Assembly: GCA_035906255.1 (NCBI GenBank) | Contig: JAMIFM010000025.1 | Coordinates: forward strand, 168,221-232,220 | Reading direction: 5' to 3' | From: SB11 sp035906255 | GTDB taxonomy: Bacteria; Bacteroidota; Bacteroidia; UBA8524 | DNA length: 64,000 bases | Shown: positions 25,274 through 34,383 of the stretch, piece after piece | Numbering within the stretch: position 1 is the first letter of the stretch | Layout of the letters: each line of letters starts with the position of its first letter | Notes under the pieces: generated by a model | Told to the model about the DNA's origin: nothing | The model's database searches: none | The model's input: the letters and a program-made list of their open reading frames with translations, nothing else | Made by a program: the position numbers and the translations under genes

Positions 25274-26296
25274 ATGTTTAACAGCGTGAGAAATTTTGTT
25301 GCTGTAGTAGTACTGATGCTTACAGCTATTGCAGCAAACGCACAGGATCCTGAATTTACGCAATTTTACGCAGCCCCTATATACACCAACCCTGCATTAG
25401 CAGGTACTGCTGCTTGCGACGATAGGCAAGCGGGCGGACGTATGGTGCTTAACTACCGTAACCAATGGCCTAGCTTACCCGGTACTTTCCGCACATTTGC
25501 TGCTTCTTTCGATCAACACGTTGACGGAATGAATGGTGGTGTGGGACTTATGGCAATGCGTGATGTGGCAGGTGACGGTTTGCTTACCACCACTTCTGTA
25601 AGCGGGGTATATTCATACATGGCATTGTTTGGCGGTCGCAAAAGCAGCAAAAGGTTTGCTTTGCGTTTAGCCATTCAGGCAGGTTTGATGCAACGTGCTA
25701 TTGATTTTAACAAATTGCGTTTCAGCGATCAGATTTTGCCTAAAAAAGGATTTGTATTGGATACAAAAGAGTCGTTTCCTAATAACTCAGTGTCGTTTCC
25801 TAACTTTTCAGCAGGTGCTTTACTTTACTCAGGATCATTTTATGCAGGTGTAGCCGTGCATAACATTAACGAGCCTAACCAATCGTTTTTCAAAAACACT
25901 GATAGCGGTACTACATTACCACGCCGATACACAGTGCATGCAGGTACAGTAATTCCGTTGAAAAAGACTAAAAAGAACCAAGAGCCTGAAATGACCATTT
26001 CTCCTAATATTTTGATTATGACCCAGCAAAAGTTTTTCCAAACTAATATTGGGTTTTATTTAAATAAAGGGCCATTTGTGGCAGGTTTGTGGTTCCGCCA
26101 AACAGCCCCTAACTCTGATGCTTTGATAGCTTTGGTAGGTTTCCGCTACCAACAATTTAAATTCGGTTATAGCTACGATATTACCGTATCGTCGGCACGT
26201 TCTGCTGCGCCCGGTTCGCACGAAATATCAGCCTCGGTTGAGTGGTGCGTGCGCAGTTCAAAACGATGGAAAAGATTAGTTTGTCCCGGATTTTAA
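25274..26296 (+). CDS. PorP/SprF family type IX secretion membrane protein
   Basis: This outer-membrane beta-barrel of about 340 residues has a signal peptide MFNSVRNFVAVVVLMLTAIAANA/QDPEF; the ATG at 25274 is preferred over one seven codons upstream. The family hallmark directly after cleavage is PEFTQFYAAPIYTNPALAGT, followed by YRNQWPSLPGTFRTFAASFD, as in PorP and SprF. PorP is part of the core T9SS envelope complex; SprF-like paralogs pair with type B cargo or adhesins, and the two cannot be told apart by eye. The barrel ends in HEISASVEW followed by a short Cys-containing tail. It is divergent from porU (144 bases) and is followed after 72 bases by gldJ, so it belongs to the T9SS/gliding cluster. 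Confidence 0.88.
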   Translation: MFNSVRNFVAVVVLMLTAIAANAQDPEFTQFYAAPIYTNPALAGTAACDDRQAGGRMVLNYRNQWPSLPGTFRTFAASFDQHVDGMNGGVGLMAMRDVAGDGLLTTTSVSGVYSYMALFGGRKSSKRFALRLAIQAGLMQRAIDFNKLRFSDQILPKKGFVLDTKESFPNNSVSFPNFSAGALLYSGSFYAGVAVHNINEPNQSFFKNTDSGTTLPRRYTVHAGTVIPLKKTKKNQEPEMTISPNILIMTQQKFFQTNIGFYLNKGPFVAGLWFRQTAPNSDALIALVGFRYQQFKFGYSYDITVSSARSAAPGSHEISASVEWCVRSSKRWKRLVCPGF

Positions 26297-26315
26297 AAAA
26301 AATATTTATACTTGC

Positions 26316-26323
26316 ATAATTTT
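26316..26323 (+). promoter_or_regulatory. -7 promoter element TAATTTTG for gldJ
   Basis: An exact TAnnTTTG lies in the 72-base porP-gldJ spacer, predicting a leader of about 41 bases. gldJ may therefore be expressed independently of porP. Confidence 0.4.
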
Positions 26324-26368
26324 GATTTGGTGAAAACCGTTTAAAATAAAAGCTGAACACTTAACACA

Positions 26369-27799
26369 ATGATGAAAATAAATAAAATCAGCAGGTTTGC
26401 AGCACTAACAATGCTGGTTGCTGTTTTTTTCGCTTGTAAAAAGCCAAAAAGTGAAACCACCGGTTGGAATTATAATGATACCAAGTGGGGCGGTGTACAA
26501 AAACTTGAGTATGAGGGTCAAGAAAACGGTCCCGGTTTGGTGCTTATCCAAGGTGGTAACTTTACCATGGGTTCAACTGAACAGGACGTATTGTACGATC
26601 ACAACAACGTAGAAAGAAGGGTTACTGTTTCAAGTTTCTATATGGATGAAACTGAAGTAACAAACTTCCACTACATCGAATATTTGCATTGGTTGAACAG
26701 GGTGTTTGTTGATTACCCCGAAGTTCACCAAAAAGCATTACCTGATAGCAACTGCTGGCGCAGGAAGTTGGCCTACAACGAGCCAATGATGCAGTATTAT
26801 TTCCGTCACCCTGCATACCGCGATTACCCCGTAGTGGGTGTTAGCTGGGTACAAGCTACTGGTTACGCTGCTTGGCGTACCGACCGTGTAAACGAAATGA
26901 TATTGATTCGTGAAGGCATACACCAGGTGAATGACCTTAACAACCAAACCAACGAGAACAATTTTAATACCGATGCTTACTTAAATAACCAATACGAAGG
27001 TTTGGTGAAAAACGATATTAAAGACATTGCTCCCGGTGGAACCACCCGTAAAGTGCGTATGGAAGACGGTATTTTCTTGCCTGATTACCGTTTGCCTACA
27101 GAAGCTGAGTGGGAATATGCTGCCGTTGGTAACTTGGGCAATACCTTGTATGAAAACGTTAACACTAAGAAAATTTATCCTTGGAACGGTTTAACAACCC
27201 GTAAAGGTTCTCCTGAGAAAAACCGTGGTGAAATTCAAGCCAACTTTAAACGTGATGCAGGTGATATGGCCGGTATCGCAGGTAAGCTGAATGATAACGG
27301 TATATTCACTACTCCTGTAAAAGCATACTGGAAAAACGACCTTGGTTTATACAACATGGGTGGTAACGTAAGCGAATGGGTAATGGATGTATATCGTCCG
27401 CTTAGCTTTGAAGATATTGAAGACCTTAACCCGTTCCGTGGTAATGAGTTTAAAGTAAAACAAACCGATGCTGACGGATACGTAGATGAGAAAGACAGTT
27501 TGGGTAGGATTATCTACAAAAATGTTGATCCTGATCCCAACCGTTTAAACTACCAACAAGCTGAAAACAAAGGCTACTTGGATGAGGAGGAATATGTTGA
27601 GCGTGACCAACGTTATGAATACAGTGTAACCAGCTTGGTAAACAACAAAGCACGTGTGTACAAAGGTGGTTCATGGGACGACAGGGCATACTGGGTATCA
27701 CCCGGAACCCGCCGTTTCCTTGACGAAAACCAAAACCTTGCTACACTTGGTTTCCGTTGTGCAATGACCCGTGTGGGTAACCCATCAGGTAACCGATAA
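26369..27799 (+). CDS. gldJ: Gliding-motility/T9SS lipoprotein GldJ (FGE-sulfatase fold)
   Basis: This 476-residue lipoprotein has the signal MMKINKISRFAALTMLVAVFFAC with the anchored Cys near residue 23. The mature protein is a formylglycine-generating-enzyme-like (SUMF1) domain: LIQGGNFTMGSTEQD, the GldJ-type VSSFYMDETEVTNFHYIEYLHWL, LPTEAEWEYAA, NMGGNVSEWVMD and a terminal YKGGSWDDRAYW...GFRCAM. GldJ and its relative GldK/PorK form outer-membrane-associated rings or helical structures needed for T9SS assembly and gliding; they are not enzymes. The position beside porU and porV matches the gldJ neighbourhood in Flavobacterium, which favours GldJ over GldK. A long insertion with two acidic segments (about residues 350-420) is present. 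A terminator follows at 27822-27847. Confidence 0.88.
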   Translation: MMKINKISRFAALTMLVAVFFACKKPKSETTGWNYNDTKWGGVQKLEYEGQENGPGLVLIQGGNFTMGSTEQDVLYDHNNVERRVTVSSFYMDETEVTNFHYIEYLHWLNRVFVDYPEVHQKALPDSNCWRRKLAYNEPMMQYYFRHPAYRDYPVVGVSWVQATGYAAWRTDRVNEMILIREGIHQVNDLNNQTNENNFNTDAYLNNQYEGLVKNDIKDIAPGGTTRKVRMEDGIFLPDYRLPTEAEWEYAAVGNLGNTLYENVNTKKIYPWNGLTTRKGSPEKNRGEIQANFKRDAGDMAGIAGKLNDNGIFTTPVKAYWKNDLGLYNMGGNVSEWVMDVYRPLSFEDIEDLNPFRGNEFKVKQTDADGYVDEKDSLGRIIYKNVDPDPNRLNYQQAENKGYLDEEEYVERDQRYEYSVTSLVNNKARVYKGGSWDDRAYWVSPGTRRFLDENQNLATLGFRCAMTRVGNPSGNR

Positions 27800-27821
27800 A
27801 CACAATACTTTATATATAATG

Positions 27822-27847
27822 AAAAGGCCGCTTTAGCGGCCTTTTTT
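27822..27847 (+). terminator. Rho-independent terminator after gldJ
   Basis: AAAAGGCCGC (27822-27831) and GCGGCCTTTT (27836-27845) form a perfect 10-base stem with a TTTA loop and a T tail. The following 195 bases hold no gene that I can support. Confidence 0.9.
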
Positions 27848-28042
27848 GTTTTTACGACATCCTTTTCAAACATTCTTAGTTCGTTTCAAGTGGCACCTTG
27901 CATACAGATAAATGCGTTTAATTTTGCTAATAGAAATATGGTCGAATCCTTTTGTATATTCAAAATATCAATAACCATTTGATTGTGATAGTCTTGAAGT
28001 CATACAAATACTATTATTCATAATAGCAGTTTATCATAAAAA

Positions 28043-28072
28043 AGCCACGCTATGTATTCACATAGCGTGGCT
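28043..28072 (-). terminator. Rho-independent terminator of the SPFH gene
   Basis: A perfect 13-base stem (28043-28055 with 28060-28072) has a four-base loop; on the minus strand it is followed by T residues. It lies 24 bases past the stop of the SPFH gene. Confidence 0.85.
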
Positions 28073-28096
28073 CTAATATGTATGAAATATGTTACT

Positions 28097-28975
28097 TTAA
28101 TCAGGCATGGTTAAAAACGGGGTTTTACCATCTGTAATTATCGTTTTAGCATTGGGTGATGTACAAAGGTTTTTAAATGCTTCAATTTGGTAGTATTTAA
28201 TTGTAAGTGGCGCCAATGATTTGTTTAGTAAATCGTTGGCTTCCTTGGTGCCCTCTGCTTCCAAAATACTGGCCTCTCGTTTTCCTTCGGCGGTAATAAT
28301 CACTACTGATTTATCTGCTTCTGCTGCTATCACCGCTGCTTTTTTCTTGCCCTCAGCTTCTATAGCTCTGCGCTCAGCCTCGCGTCGTTCACGTTCCAGT
28401 ATAAACTCCATTCGTAATGCTTCTTGTTCGGCCGATAATTTATCTTCAATTGCCTTTGATAAACTTGGTGGCAATGTGATACTTTTCATCAAAACAGCTT
28501 CAATGTTAAAACCCCGTTCTTCCAATACGTCCATCATTTTTTCTTTGATTTCTTTTTCAATTTTTGCCCTTTCAGAACTGTGCATGTCTTTTGCATAAAA
28601 ACGTGCGCAAACATCTGCTGAAGCAGAACGGAATACAGGAAGTATTAATACTTCTTGAAAGCCAAGCCCTACAGTTTCCAATATTTTTGGAACCTCGTCT
28701 TTTTTAACACTATATAAAATGGAAATTTCTGATTTAATGGTTAGCCCTTCTTTACTGGGCAAACCTGCCTCGATTTGCAGGTTAATAGTACGCACAGGTA
28801 CTTTAATGATGGTTGAGGCAAAGGGATTGTAAAAACGAAGACCGGGCGATAATGTGTTTTTATTCAACCTGCCGAAGGTGCGTTTTACCCCTACTTCGTC
28901 TTGGATAATTTTGGCACAACTGCTAAATGCGATGGTAGCACTAATTGAAAGAAATAATAGAGTTTTGAGCTTCAT
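28097..28975 (-). CDS. Prohibitin-type SPFH/Band 7 protein with a lipoprotein signal
   Basis: The 292-residue protein has an SPFH domain (about residues 25-180: VGVKRTFGRLN, LSPGLRFYNPF, VPVRTINLQIE, SEISILYSV) followed by a long, alternating Glu/Arg/Ala coiled coil (about 185-245, LERERREAERRAIEAEGKK). This is the prohibitin layout. SPFH proteins oligomerise into large membrane-associated rings that organise membrane domains or proteases. Instead of the usual N-terminal membrane helix, it has a signal peptide ending in a lipobox (IAFSSC at about residue 20), so it should be lipid-anchored and face the periplasm. It is a single gene with its own terminator; the 209 bases upstream contain nothing recognised. 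The family is certain and the topology is inferred. Confidence 0.87.
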   Translation of the reverse strand: MKLKTLLFLSISATIAFSSCAKIIQDEVGVKRTFGRLNKNTLSPGLRFYNPFASTIIKVPVRTINLQIEAGLPSKEGLTIKSEISILYSVKKDEVPKILETVGLGFQEVLILPVFRSASADVCARFYAKDMHSSERAKIEKEIKEKMMDVLEERGFNIEAVLMKSITLPPSLSKAIEDKLSAEQEALRMEFILERERREAERRAIEAEGKKKAAVIAAEADKSVVIITAEGKREASILEAEGTKEANDLLNKSLAPLTIKYYQIEAFKNLCTSPNAKTIITDGKTPFLTMPD

Positions 28976-29184
28976 ATATGTATAGTTATTTGGTGGCTTA
29001 AGTAATTATTCATACCCCTCAACCGTCAAAATGTAAAAGAACTGTGCAAAATGATGCGCAAAAGTCAGACCAAAGAATTACCTGAGATATAAAGGAAAAG
29101 TGACTCCGTGAGTATCTGTAAGCCAATGAAAAGTTCTGCTATGCACAATAAGTACATAGTAGAGATAAGAAGGTTGAATTTGAG

Positions 29185-30033
29185 TTAAAAACGTATGCCA
29201 AGCATACCCGTAAACTCTAAGAATGAGAAATCATGGTTGGCAATATCAGGAGCATCATTAGCAACTAAAACCGAAGGAAGACTAATATAACCACCTCTTG
29301 ATTCCAACTGGAAAAAGAAACGCTTAAAGCCGTTAATTCTAAAACCTGCTTTACCTGTCCAAGTGTAGCCCGCCATGTGGAAACGGTTGTTTAATCCCTT
29401 GCTCAAAACCCTAACATCGCTGCGTGGTATTATCCATACTCCACCACTACCAATGGTAGCTTCAAGCCTCCATTTATCCTGTTTATGCTTCCAAATTGGC
29501 AGGGTGTATTCGGCGTCAATGGTAACAATATTAAGACCGTCAGTATGCTCAAATTTCAAAAATGAAGTATCAAGATACATAGGGGTTTGCAAATAAGTAC
29601 CTGCATATTTTTTTGATGCAGATGCTGTAATAATGCCCGATACATTAGCCATTTGGTCGTTTTGCATCACATACTTCATGTGGTCGTACCCCAACGAAAC
29701 CGACCAGCGTTTTGTGATATAATAGCCCATGCGGACATTAAATTGGGGAATGGTGAACAGTTTTGGATTAAGGTACACAAGCGCAGGGTTTTCAGCATGG
29801 TCTTTACTTTTAACATTGTAAACCGTAAAATCATACCCCGGGCCTTTTACGTGAATGTCACTCCTTGAAAAAATACCTCTATTATAACCCCAATAAAAAT
29901 AAAATCGCCCGTTAAAAGGTTCACGAGTGGTGTCTTTTAGGGTGACAGTGGAGTTTGCTACTGACGGTAAAGAAAAGATTAAAGAAAAAAATGCTGTTGA
30001 AATGATATTCCGTACTGTTAAAACTGTTTTCAA
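29185..30033 (-). CDS. Putative outer-membrane beta-barrel protein, unknown
   Basis: The protein is about 283 residues if started at the TTG at 30033, which gives a signal peptide (MKTVLTVRNIISTAFFSLIFSLPSVANS). The frame is open further upstream with other TTG/CTG codons, but no ATG or GTG exists, so the start is uncertain. The mature part shows alternating aromatic strands (GRFYFYWGYNRGIF, YYITKRWSVSLGYDHMKYV, GYTWTGKAGFRINGFKRFFFQLES) and ends in FTGMLGIRF, with the terminal Phe typical of outer-membrane barrels. It resembles outer membrane proteins found in Bacteroidota as single genes. The gene follows the SLC13 transporter gene on the same strand (about 64 bases from its stop to the TTG) and may be cotranscribed with it. 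Confidence 0.7.
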   Translation of the reverse strand: MKTVLTVRNIISTAFFSLIFSLPSVANSTVTLKDTTREPFNGRFYFYWGYNRGIFSRSDIHVKGPGYDFTVYNVKSKDHAENPALVYLNPKLFTIPQFNVRMGYYITKRWSVSLGYDHMKYVMQNDQMANVSGIITASASKKYAGTYLQTPMYLDTSFLKFEHTDGLNIVTIDAEYTLPIWKHKQDKWRLEATIGSGGVWIIPRSDVRVLSKGLNNRFHMAGYTWTGKAGFRINGFKRFFFQLESRGGYISLPSVLVANDAPDIANHDFSFLEFTGMLGIRF

Positions 30034-30096
30034 TTGCTTGGTTGTGCCTAAATATGCGGCGCGCAATTTCAGTAAAAAAACGGTAACAAAAAGAAA

Positions 30097-31557
30097 TTAC
30101 TTGACCAAATAGCTAAATACTGCGGGCAACCACCAACGAGTGATGATGAACAGTAAAATTATGCCAAAAACATTGAGCAATGAGCCTACTTTGAGCATTT
30201 CTTTTGAGTGGATATAACCGCTGCCGTATGCAATGGCGTTGGGAGGTGTTGCAATAGGGAGCATAAAACCGAAAGAGGTAGAAATGGCAATGGGTATGGC
30301 AAACAGAATGGGAGACAAACCCAAGGAACTACCAATGCCCATAGCTACAGGAATGTAAATGGTAGCAAGGGCTACGTTACCCATCACTTCAGAAAGTAAT
30401 ACACCTGCCGTTGCCAACAATGTAACCAGTAAATATGCATCAATGCCTTGTATGCCGGCTACCCAATGGCCTACGGTGTTTATTATACCAACAGATTCAA
30501 CCGCATCGGCAAGGGCAAAGCCGCCGCCAAACAATAACAAAATCTTCCACGGCATTTTTTGTACATCTTCCCAGCCAATCAATGCCCCTTGTTTTTCTTT
30601 GTTTTTAGCAGGGACAACAAATAACAACAGCCCTGTTATAAGTGCAATCGTAGTATCGTGCAATACTTCACCCCCCAATTGCTTATTAATAAATTGGCGA
30701 CCTACCCAAAGCATTACTGTAAAAGCAAACAAGAGGCCGATAACAATTTGCTCATAACTGGTATTGCCAAGTTTTTTCATTTCAGCGGCAATAAGTTCTC
30801 GAGTATTGCCCAACGAGCCTAAGTTGTTTTTAAGCAGCCAACGGGTAGTAAAAAAGTAGCAAGCAGCAACCATAAATATTACGATGGGTACACCCACATA
30901 CATCCAATCGATAAAGGGCATATCAAACCCTTGCAGGTTTTTCATAAACCCCGTCATTACCATATTAGGCGGAGTACCTATGATAGTGCCAATACCGCCA
31001 ATACTGGCCGCATAAGCAATACCAATCATTATTGAGCTGGAGAAATTTTTGAACCCTTTTTGGCCGGCTGCTTCTGCCCCCAAAGTGCCCTCTACCAGTT
31101 TTATCACCGATAATCCTATGGGCAGCATCATTACCGTTGTGGCAGTATTGCTAATCCACATACTGATAAAGGCCGTAGCTATCATAAACCCTAAAACTAT
31201 CCCATTGGCATTAGTGCCTGTTATTTTAAGAATATTTAGGGCAATGCGGCGGTGCAAGTCCCATTTCTCCATAGCAATGGCAATTATAAAGCCGCCCATA
31301 AATAAGAAAATAACAGGGTCGCCGTAATTTGCCGCTGTGTTTTTTAGTGTTCCGTTGCCAATGGCAGGCAACAGTACCAAAGGAAGCAACGATGTTGCAC
31401 CAATGGGAGCAGCTTCTAATATCCACCACAAAATAAGCCATGCGGCTACACCTAATGTGCGGATGGTAAGCGGCTCAGCCGCATAGGGCGAGTATAGCAG
31501 GCAAATAATAAATACGATTGGGCCGGAGAGTAGTTTTAGGCGTTGCGACCAGTTCAT
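30097..31557 (-). CDS. SLC13/DASS family sodium-coupled anion symporter
   Basis: The 486-residue inner-membrane protein has about 11-12 hydrophobic segments. DASS marks are visible: WWILEAAPIGATSLLPLVLLP near the N-terminus, the first Ser-Asn-Thr motif in FISMWISNTATTVMMLPIG (about residues 130-150), and the paired second-repeat region LLSEVMGNVALATIYIPV, where the usual SNT is replaced by MGN. The family imports dicarboxylates, citrate or sulfate with Na+. Near the C-terminus, SFGFMLPIATPPNAIAYGSG is the standard DASS signature. Substrate cannot be decided by eye; a dicarboxylate such as succinate would fit the neighbouring sucC, though that is only proximity. Confidence 0.92.
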   Translation of the reverse strand: MNWSQRLKLLSGPIVFIICLLYSPYAAEPLTIRTLGVAAWLILWWILEAAPIGATSLLPLVLLPAIGNGTLKNTAANYGDPVIFLFMGGFIIAIAMEKWDLHRRIALNILKITGTNANGIVLGFMIATAFISMWISNTATTVMMLPIGLSVIKLVEGTLGAEAAGQKGFKNFSSSIMIGIAYAASIGGIGTIIGTPPNMVMTGFMKNLQGFDMPFIDWMYVGVPIVIFMVAACYFFTTRWLLKNNLGSLGNTRELIAAEMKKLGNTSYEQIVIGLLFAFTVMLWVGRQFINKQLGGEVLHDTTIALITGLLLFVVPAKNKEKQGALIGWEDVQKMPWKILLLFGGGFALADAVESVGIINTVGHWVAGIQGIDAYLLVTLLATAGVLLSEVMGNVALATIYIPVAMGIGSSLGLSPILFAIPIAISTSFGFMLPIATPPNAIAYGSGYIHSKEMLKVGSLLNVFGIILLFIITRWWLPAVFSYLVK

Positions 31558-31627
31558 TTAACTGCAAGTAAATGATTTAGTTTGATTTTAAGATAAATGA
31601 AAAAGGAGGCAAGGGGTATTAAAAACA

Positions 31628-31656
31628 AAAAGCAGCGTGATTTTCACGCTGCTTTT
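31628..31656 (-). terminator. Rho-independent terminator of sucC
   Basis: AAAAGCAGCGTGA (31628-31640) and its complement (31644-31656) form a perfect 13-base stem with a three-base loop and A/T tails, 27 bases past the sucC stop. Confidence 0.87.
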
Positions 31657-31683
31657 ATATAAAGAGTTTAGTAGTTTAAAATA

Positions 31684-32904
31684 TTACTTGGCTTCGCTCA
31701 TCACTTGTTTTACAAGTGCGGCAGCTTCTTTAAGCTGGATGGCCGAGAATACTTTTAAGCCTGAATCGTCGATGATTTTTTTAGCTTCTTCAGCATTAGT
31801 TCCTTGCAAACGAACGATGATAGGCACAGGAATATCACCTATTTTTTTGTAGGCTTCAACCACACCCAAAGCAACACGGTCGCAACGAACGATACCACCA
31901 AAAATGTTAATCAAAATGGCTTTTACGTTAGGGTCTTTCAAAATGATACGGAAACCTGCTTCAACAGTTTGTGCGTTAGCACCGCCGCCCACATCAAGGA
32001 AGTTAGCAGGCTCACCGCCCGATAATTTGATAATATCCATAGTTGCCATAGCCAAACCAGCACCGTTTACCATGCAACCCACGTTACCGTCAAGTTTCAC
32101 ATAGTTAAGGTTACTTTCTTTAGCTTCTACTTCCATGGGGTCTTCTTCGCTCACATCACGCAATGCTTCAAAATCTTTGTGACGGTACAAAGCGTTCTCG
32201 TCAAGATTTACTTTAGCATCAACGGCAATAATTTTATCGTCAGAAGTTTTTAATACAGGGTTAATTTCAAACATCGCTGAATCAGTATTGTCATAAGCTG
32301 CATAAAGAGCTTTAACAAACTTCACCATTTGTTTGTATGCTTCACCGCTAACGCCCAAGTTAAAGGCAATTTTACGGGCTTGAAACTCTTGTAAACCTAC
32401 TTTAGGGTCAACAAATTCTTTGTTAATTTTTTCAGGAGTGTCGTGTGCCACCTGCTCAATATCCATACCACCTTCGGTAGTATAAACAATCACGTTTTGG
32501 CCGCTTGAACGATCAAGCAATACGCTCATGTAATATTCTTTGATTTCACCGGGGCCGGGATAGTAAACGTCTTGTGCAATCAACACTTTGTTTACCACTT
32601 TGCCTTTAGGGCCGGTTTGTATAGTTACCAAAGTACCGCCCAATAGGTTGGTAGCAATTGTTTTTGCATCTTCAAGAGTTTTGGCTACTGCCACCCCTTT
32701 TTGGTCGTTGCCGATAACACGGCCTTTACCGCGACCACCTGCGTGTATTTGCGCCTTTAGCACCACAAAGGGGCTTCCTGTGGCTTCCTGCATTTTTTGT
32801 GCAGCTTCAACAGCCTGTTCGGGGGTATCGGCCACTATGCCTTCTTGCACAGCTACGCCGTATTTTTTAAGGATTTCCTTTGCCTGATACTCGTGGATAT
32901 TCAT
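31684..32904 (-). CDS. sucC: Succinate-CoA ligase (ADP-forming) subunit beta
   Basis: The 406-residue protein starts MNIHEYQAKEILKKYGV, the standard SucC N-terminus, and has an ATP-grasp domain (VVLKAQIHAGGRGKGRVIGN, then MFEINPV and VDAKVNLDENALYR, which supply metal and nucleotide contacts). A C-terminal CoA-ligase domain has NFLDVGGGA and ILINIFGGIVRCD. The enzyme forms succinate and ATP from succinyl-CoA in the TCA cycle together with the alpha subunit SucD. No sucD is next to it, as is common in Bacteroidota, where the two genes are separate. CGAAAATA at 32938-32945 (TATTTTCG on the minus strand) is one base from the -7 consensus. Length is slightly greater than the usual 390. Confidence 0.97.
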   Translation of the reverse strand: MNIHEYQAKEILKKYGVAVQEGIVADTPEQAVEAAQKMQEATGSPFVVLKAQIHAGGRGKGRVIGNDQKGVAVAKTLEDAKTIATNLLGGTLVTIQTGPKGKVVNKVLIAQDVYYPGPGEIKEYYMSVLLDRSSGQNVIVYTTEGGMDIEQVAHDTPEKINKEFVDPKVGLQEFQARKIAFNLGVSGEAYKQMVKFVKALYAAYDNTDSAMFEINPVLKTSDDKIIAVDAKVNLDENALYRHKDFEALRDVSEEDPMEVEAKESNLNYVKLDGNVGCMVNGAGLAMATMDIIKLSGGEPANFLDVGGGANAQTVEAGFRIILKDPNVKAILINIFGGIVRCDRVALGVVEAYKKIGDIPVPIIVRLQGTNAEEAKKIIDDSGLKVFSAIQLKEAAALVKQVMSEAK

Positions 32905-32991
32905 TTAGTGTGGTATTTTGTTGCTTAAATGTCCGCGCGAAAATAGCAGAATAATATTCAATAGGCAATACACCTGCGCGGGTATATTCTC

Positions 32992-34254
32992 TTATCTGTT
33001 TAAAATTGCCTTAGCATAGTTTTCCCAGCTAAGTACTTTAGCTGTTTCAGCTATGTTTTGGCGCGGTATAGGGTTATCAATAAAACGCTCCATTTGGGCA
33101 GCCATGCTGTCAATATCATTAGCCTCGGCAAGGTAACCGTTGTAGCCATCTTTAATGGTTTCCGGAAAATGCCCCACTTTAGTAGCCAACACCGGTACAT
33201 TAAAGTTATACGATAAACTTTCAACACCTGATGGAGTAGCTGTTAGATAATACAGCAATACCACATCACTCACCTGCCAGTATTTATTAACCTCTTCATT
33301 AGGTACAAAGCGGTTCACAACCGTTACTCGGTCTTGTATATTAAGTTGTTCAACCAAATCAATCGGGCGGTAATCCTGCTCATTATCACTGTTTTTAAGG
33401 AACAACGATTTGGCAAATTTGAACAGGTTTTGTTTAATGCGTGTAGCCAGCTTTTTATTATCCAACGTATTCCAAAACGATTCACCCACTATTAACAAGC
33501 TCACATCGTCGCGTTTATCTGCTACTTTTTTAAAAGCCTGTATGGCATTATGCAACCCTTTGTATTTGCGGATAAAACCAAAATACAGGAACACATTTTT
33601 CTTAAGGTTCAGTTCCTTTTTCACCGCCTCCATGTCAAAATCAGGGCGGGGTTGGTAAAGGTCGTATATGGGGTGATACAGTTTTATTACCGTGTGTGTA
33701 CCATCCTTAGCCCTGTCACCTGTTTCATTTACCGTATATTTCAGTTCGGGAAGGGTTGATTTCAACTCATCCACTGTTTTGTAGGCATGGGTTAAATACG
33801 TATGCGCCTTACGCAAACCATAACGGGTAAATGCCTTATCAATAGTGCTGCTTTCTTTTTGTACCACAAGGTGACAATCAAAAATTACCTCAATACCTGT
33901 TTTCATCAAGCGGCGGGCAATCCAGCCCATTGGTAACCCCTGCAAAGCAATCGCCCACTGGAAAATCACCATATCGGGCTTCAGGTCTTTCATCAACCTT
34001 ACCGTTTTTGCCCACGAAACAGGGTTGTTGTAATTAGTTATATAAGTAACCTTAATATTAGTACCCTCTAAATGGTCACTTTTACTGCTGCGGTCAATAA
34101 AATCACGGGGGATGATAGCAGGGTATTGCTGTGTCCATGATACAATGTGTACCTCAACCCCCAACTTATCCAATGCTTTTGCCAGCGAGGTATTGTAGTT
34201 GCTGATACCTCCTTTAAACTGCGGGCCCGGCCCAAATAAAACCGCTTTTGTCAT
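32992..34254 (-). CDS. Glycosyltransferase family 4 protein
   Basis: This GT-B glycosyltransferase of about 420 residues has an N-terminal acceptor domain (MTKAVLFGPGPQFKGGISNYNTSLAKAL, with the GGI loop typical of GT4 enzymes) and a C-terminal GT1-type domain. The latter has FLYFGFIRKYKGLHNAIQAF, VSLLIVGESFW, VTVVNRFVPNEEV and the donor-binding segment TATPSGVESLSYNFNVPVLATKVGHFPE with the E-x7-E-like arrangement. It transfers a sugar from a nucleotide donor, probably in cell-envelope or exopolysaccharide synthesis. The ATG at 34254 is preferred over one three codons upstream, because the upstream start overlaps a TATCTTTG promoter element (minus strand 34268-34261). It is divergent from the UbiA gene. 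Confidence 0.9.
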   Translation of the reverse strand: MTKAVLFGPGPQFKGGISNYNTSLAKALDKLGVEVHIVSWTQQYPAIIPRDFIDRSSKSDHLEGTNIKVTYITNYNNPVSWAKTVRLMKDLKPDMVIFQWAIALQGLPMGWIARRLMKTGIEVIFDCHLVVQKESSTIDKAFTRYGLRKAHTYLTHAYKTVDELKSTLPELKYTVNETGDRAKDGTHTVIKLYHPIYDLYQPRPDFDMEAVKKELNLKKNVFLYFGFIRKYKGLHNAIQAFKKVADKRDDVSLLIVGESFWNTLDNKKLATRIKQNLFKFAKSLFLKNSDNEQDYRPIDLVEQLNIQDRVTVVNRFVPNEEVNKYWQVSDVVLLYYLTATPSGVESLSYNFNVPVLATKVGHFPETIKDGYNGYLAEANDIDSMAAQMERFIDNPIPRQNIAETAKVLSWENYAKAILNR

Positions 34255-34260
34255 TTGCCG

Positions 34261-34268
34261 CAAAGATA
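34261..34268 (-). promoter_or_regulatory. -7 promoter element TATCTTTG for the GT4 gene
   Basis: On the minus strand it is an exact TAnnTTTG six bases before the ATG at 34254, implying a near-leaderless mRNA. Confidence 0.5.
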
Positions 34269-34383
34269 ACAGATTGACCCATTGTGCCCTGTGGTTGTGG
34301 GCAACTTGTTACATTGTTTATACCAAACAGCAATATTTGTGCAACGTTGCGCGTATTAATACCGTTACACTAAGCAAATTATA

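Noticed and set aside
20047..27799. Horizontally acquired island
   Set aside because: Codon use and composition match the flanks, no integrase or tRNA border was found, and the genes are core to the phylum.
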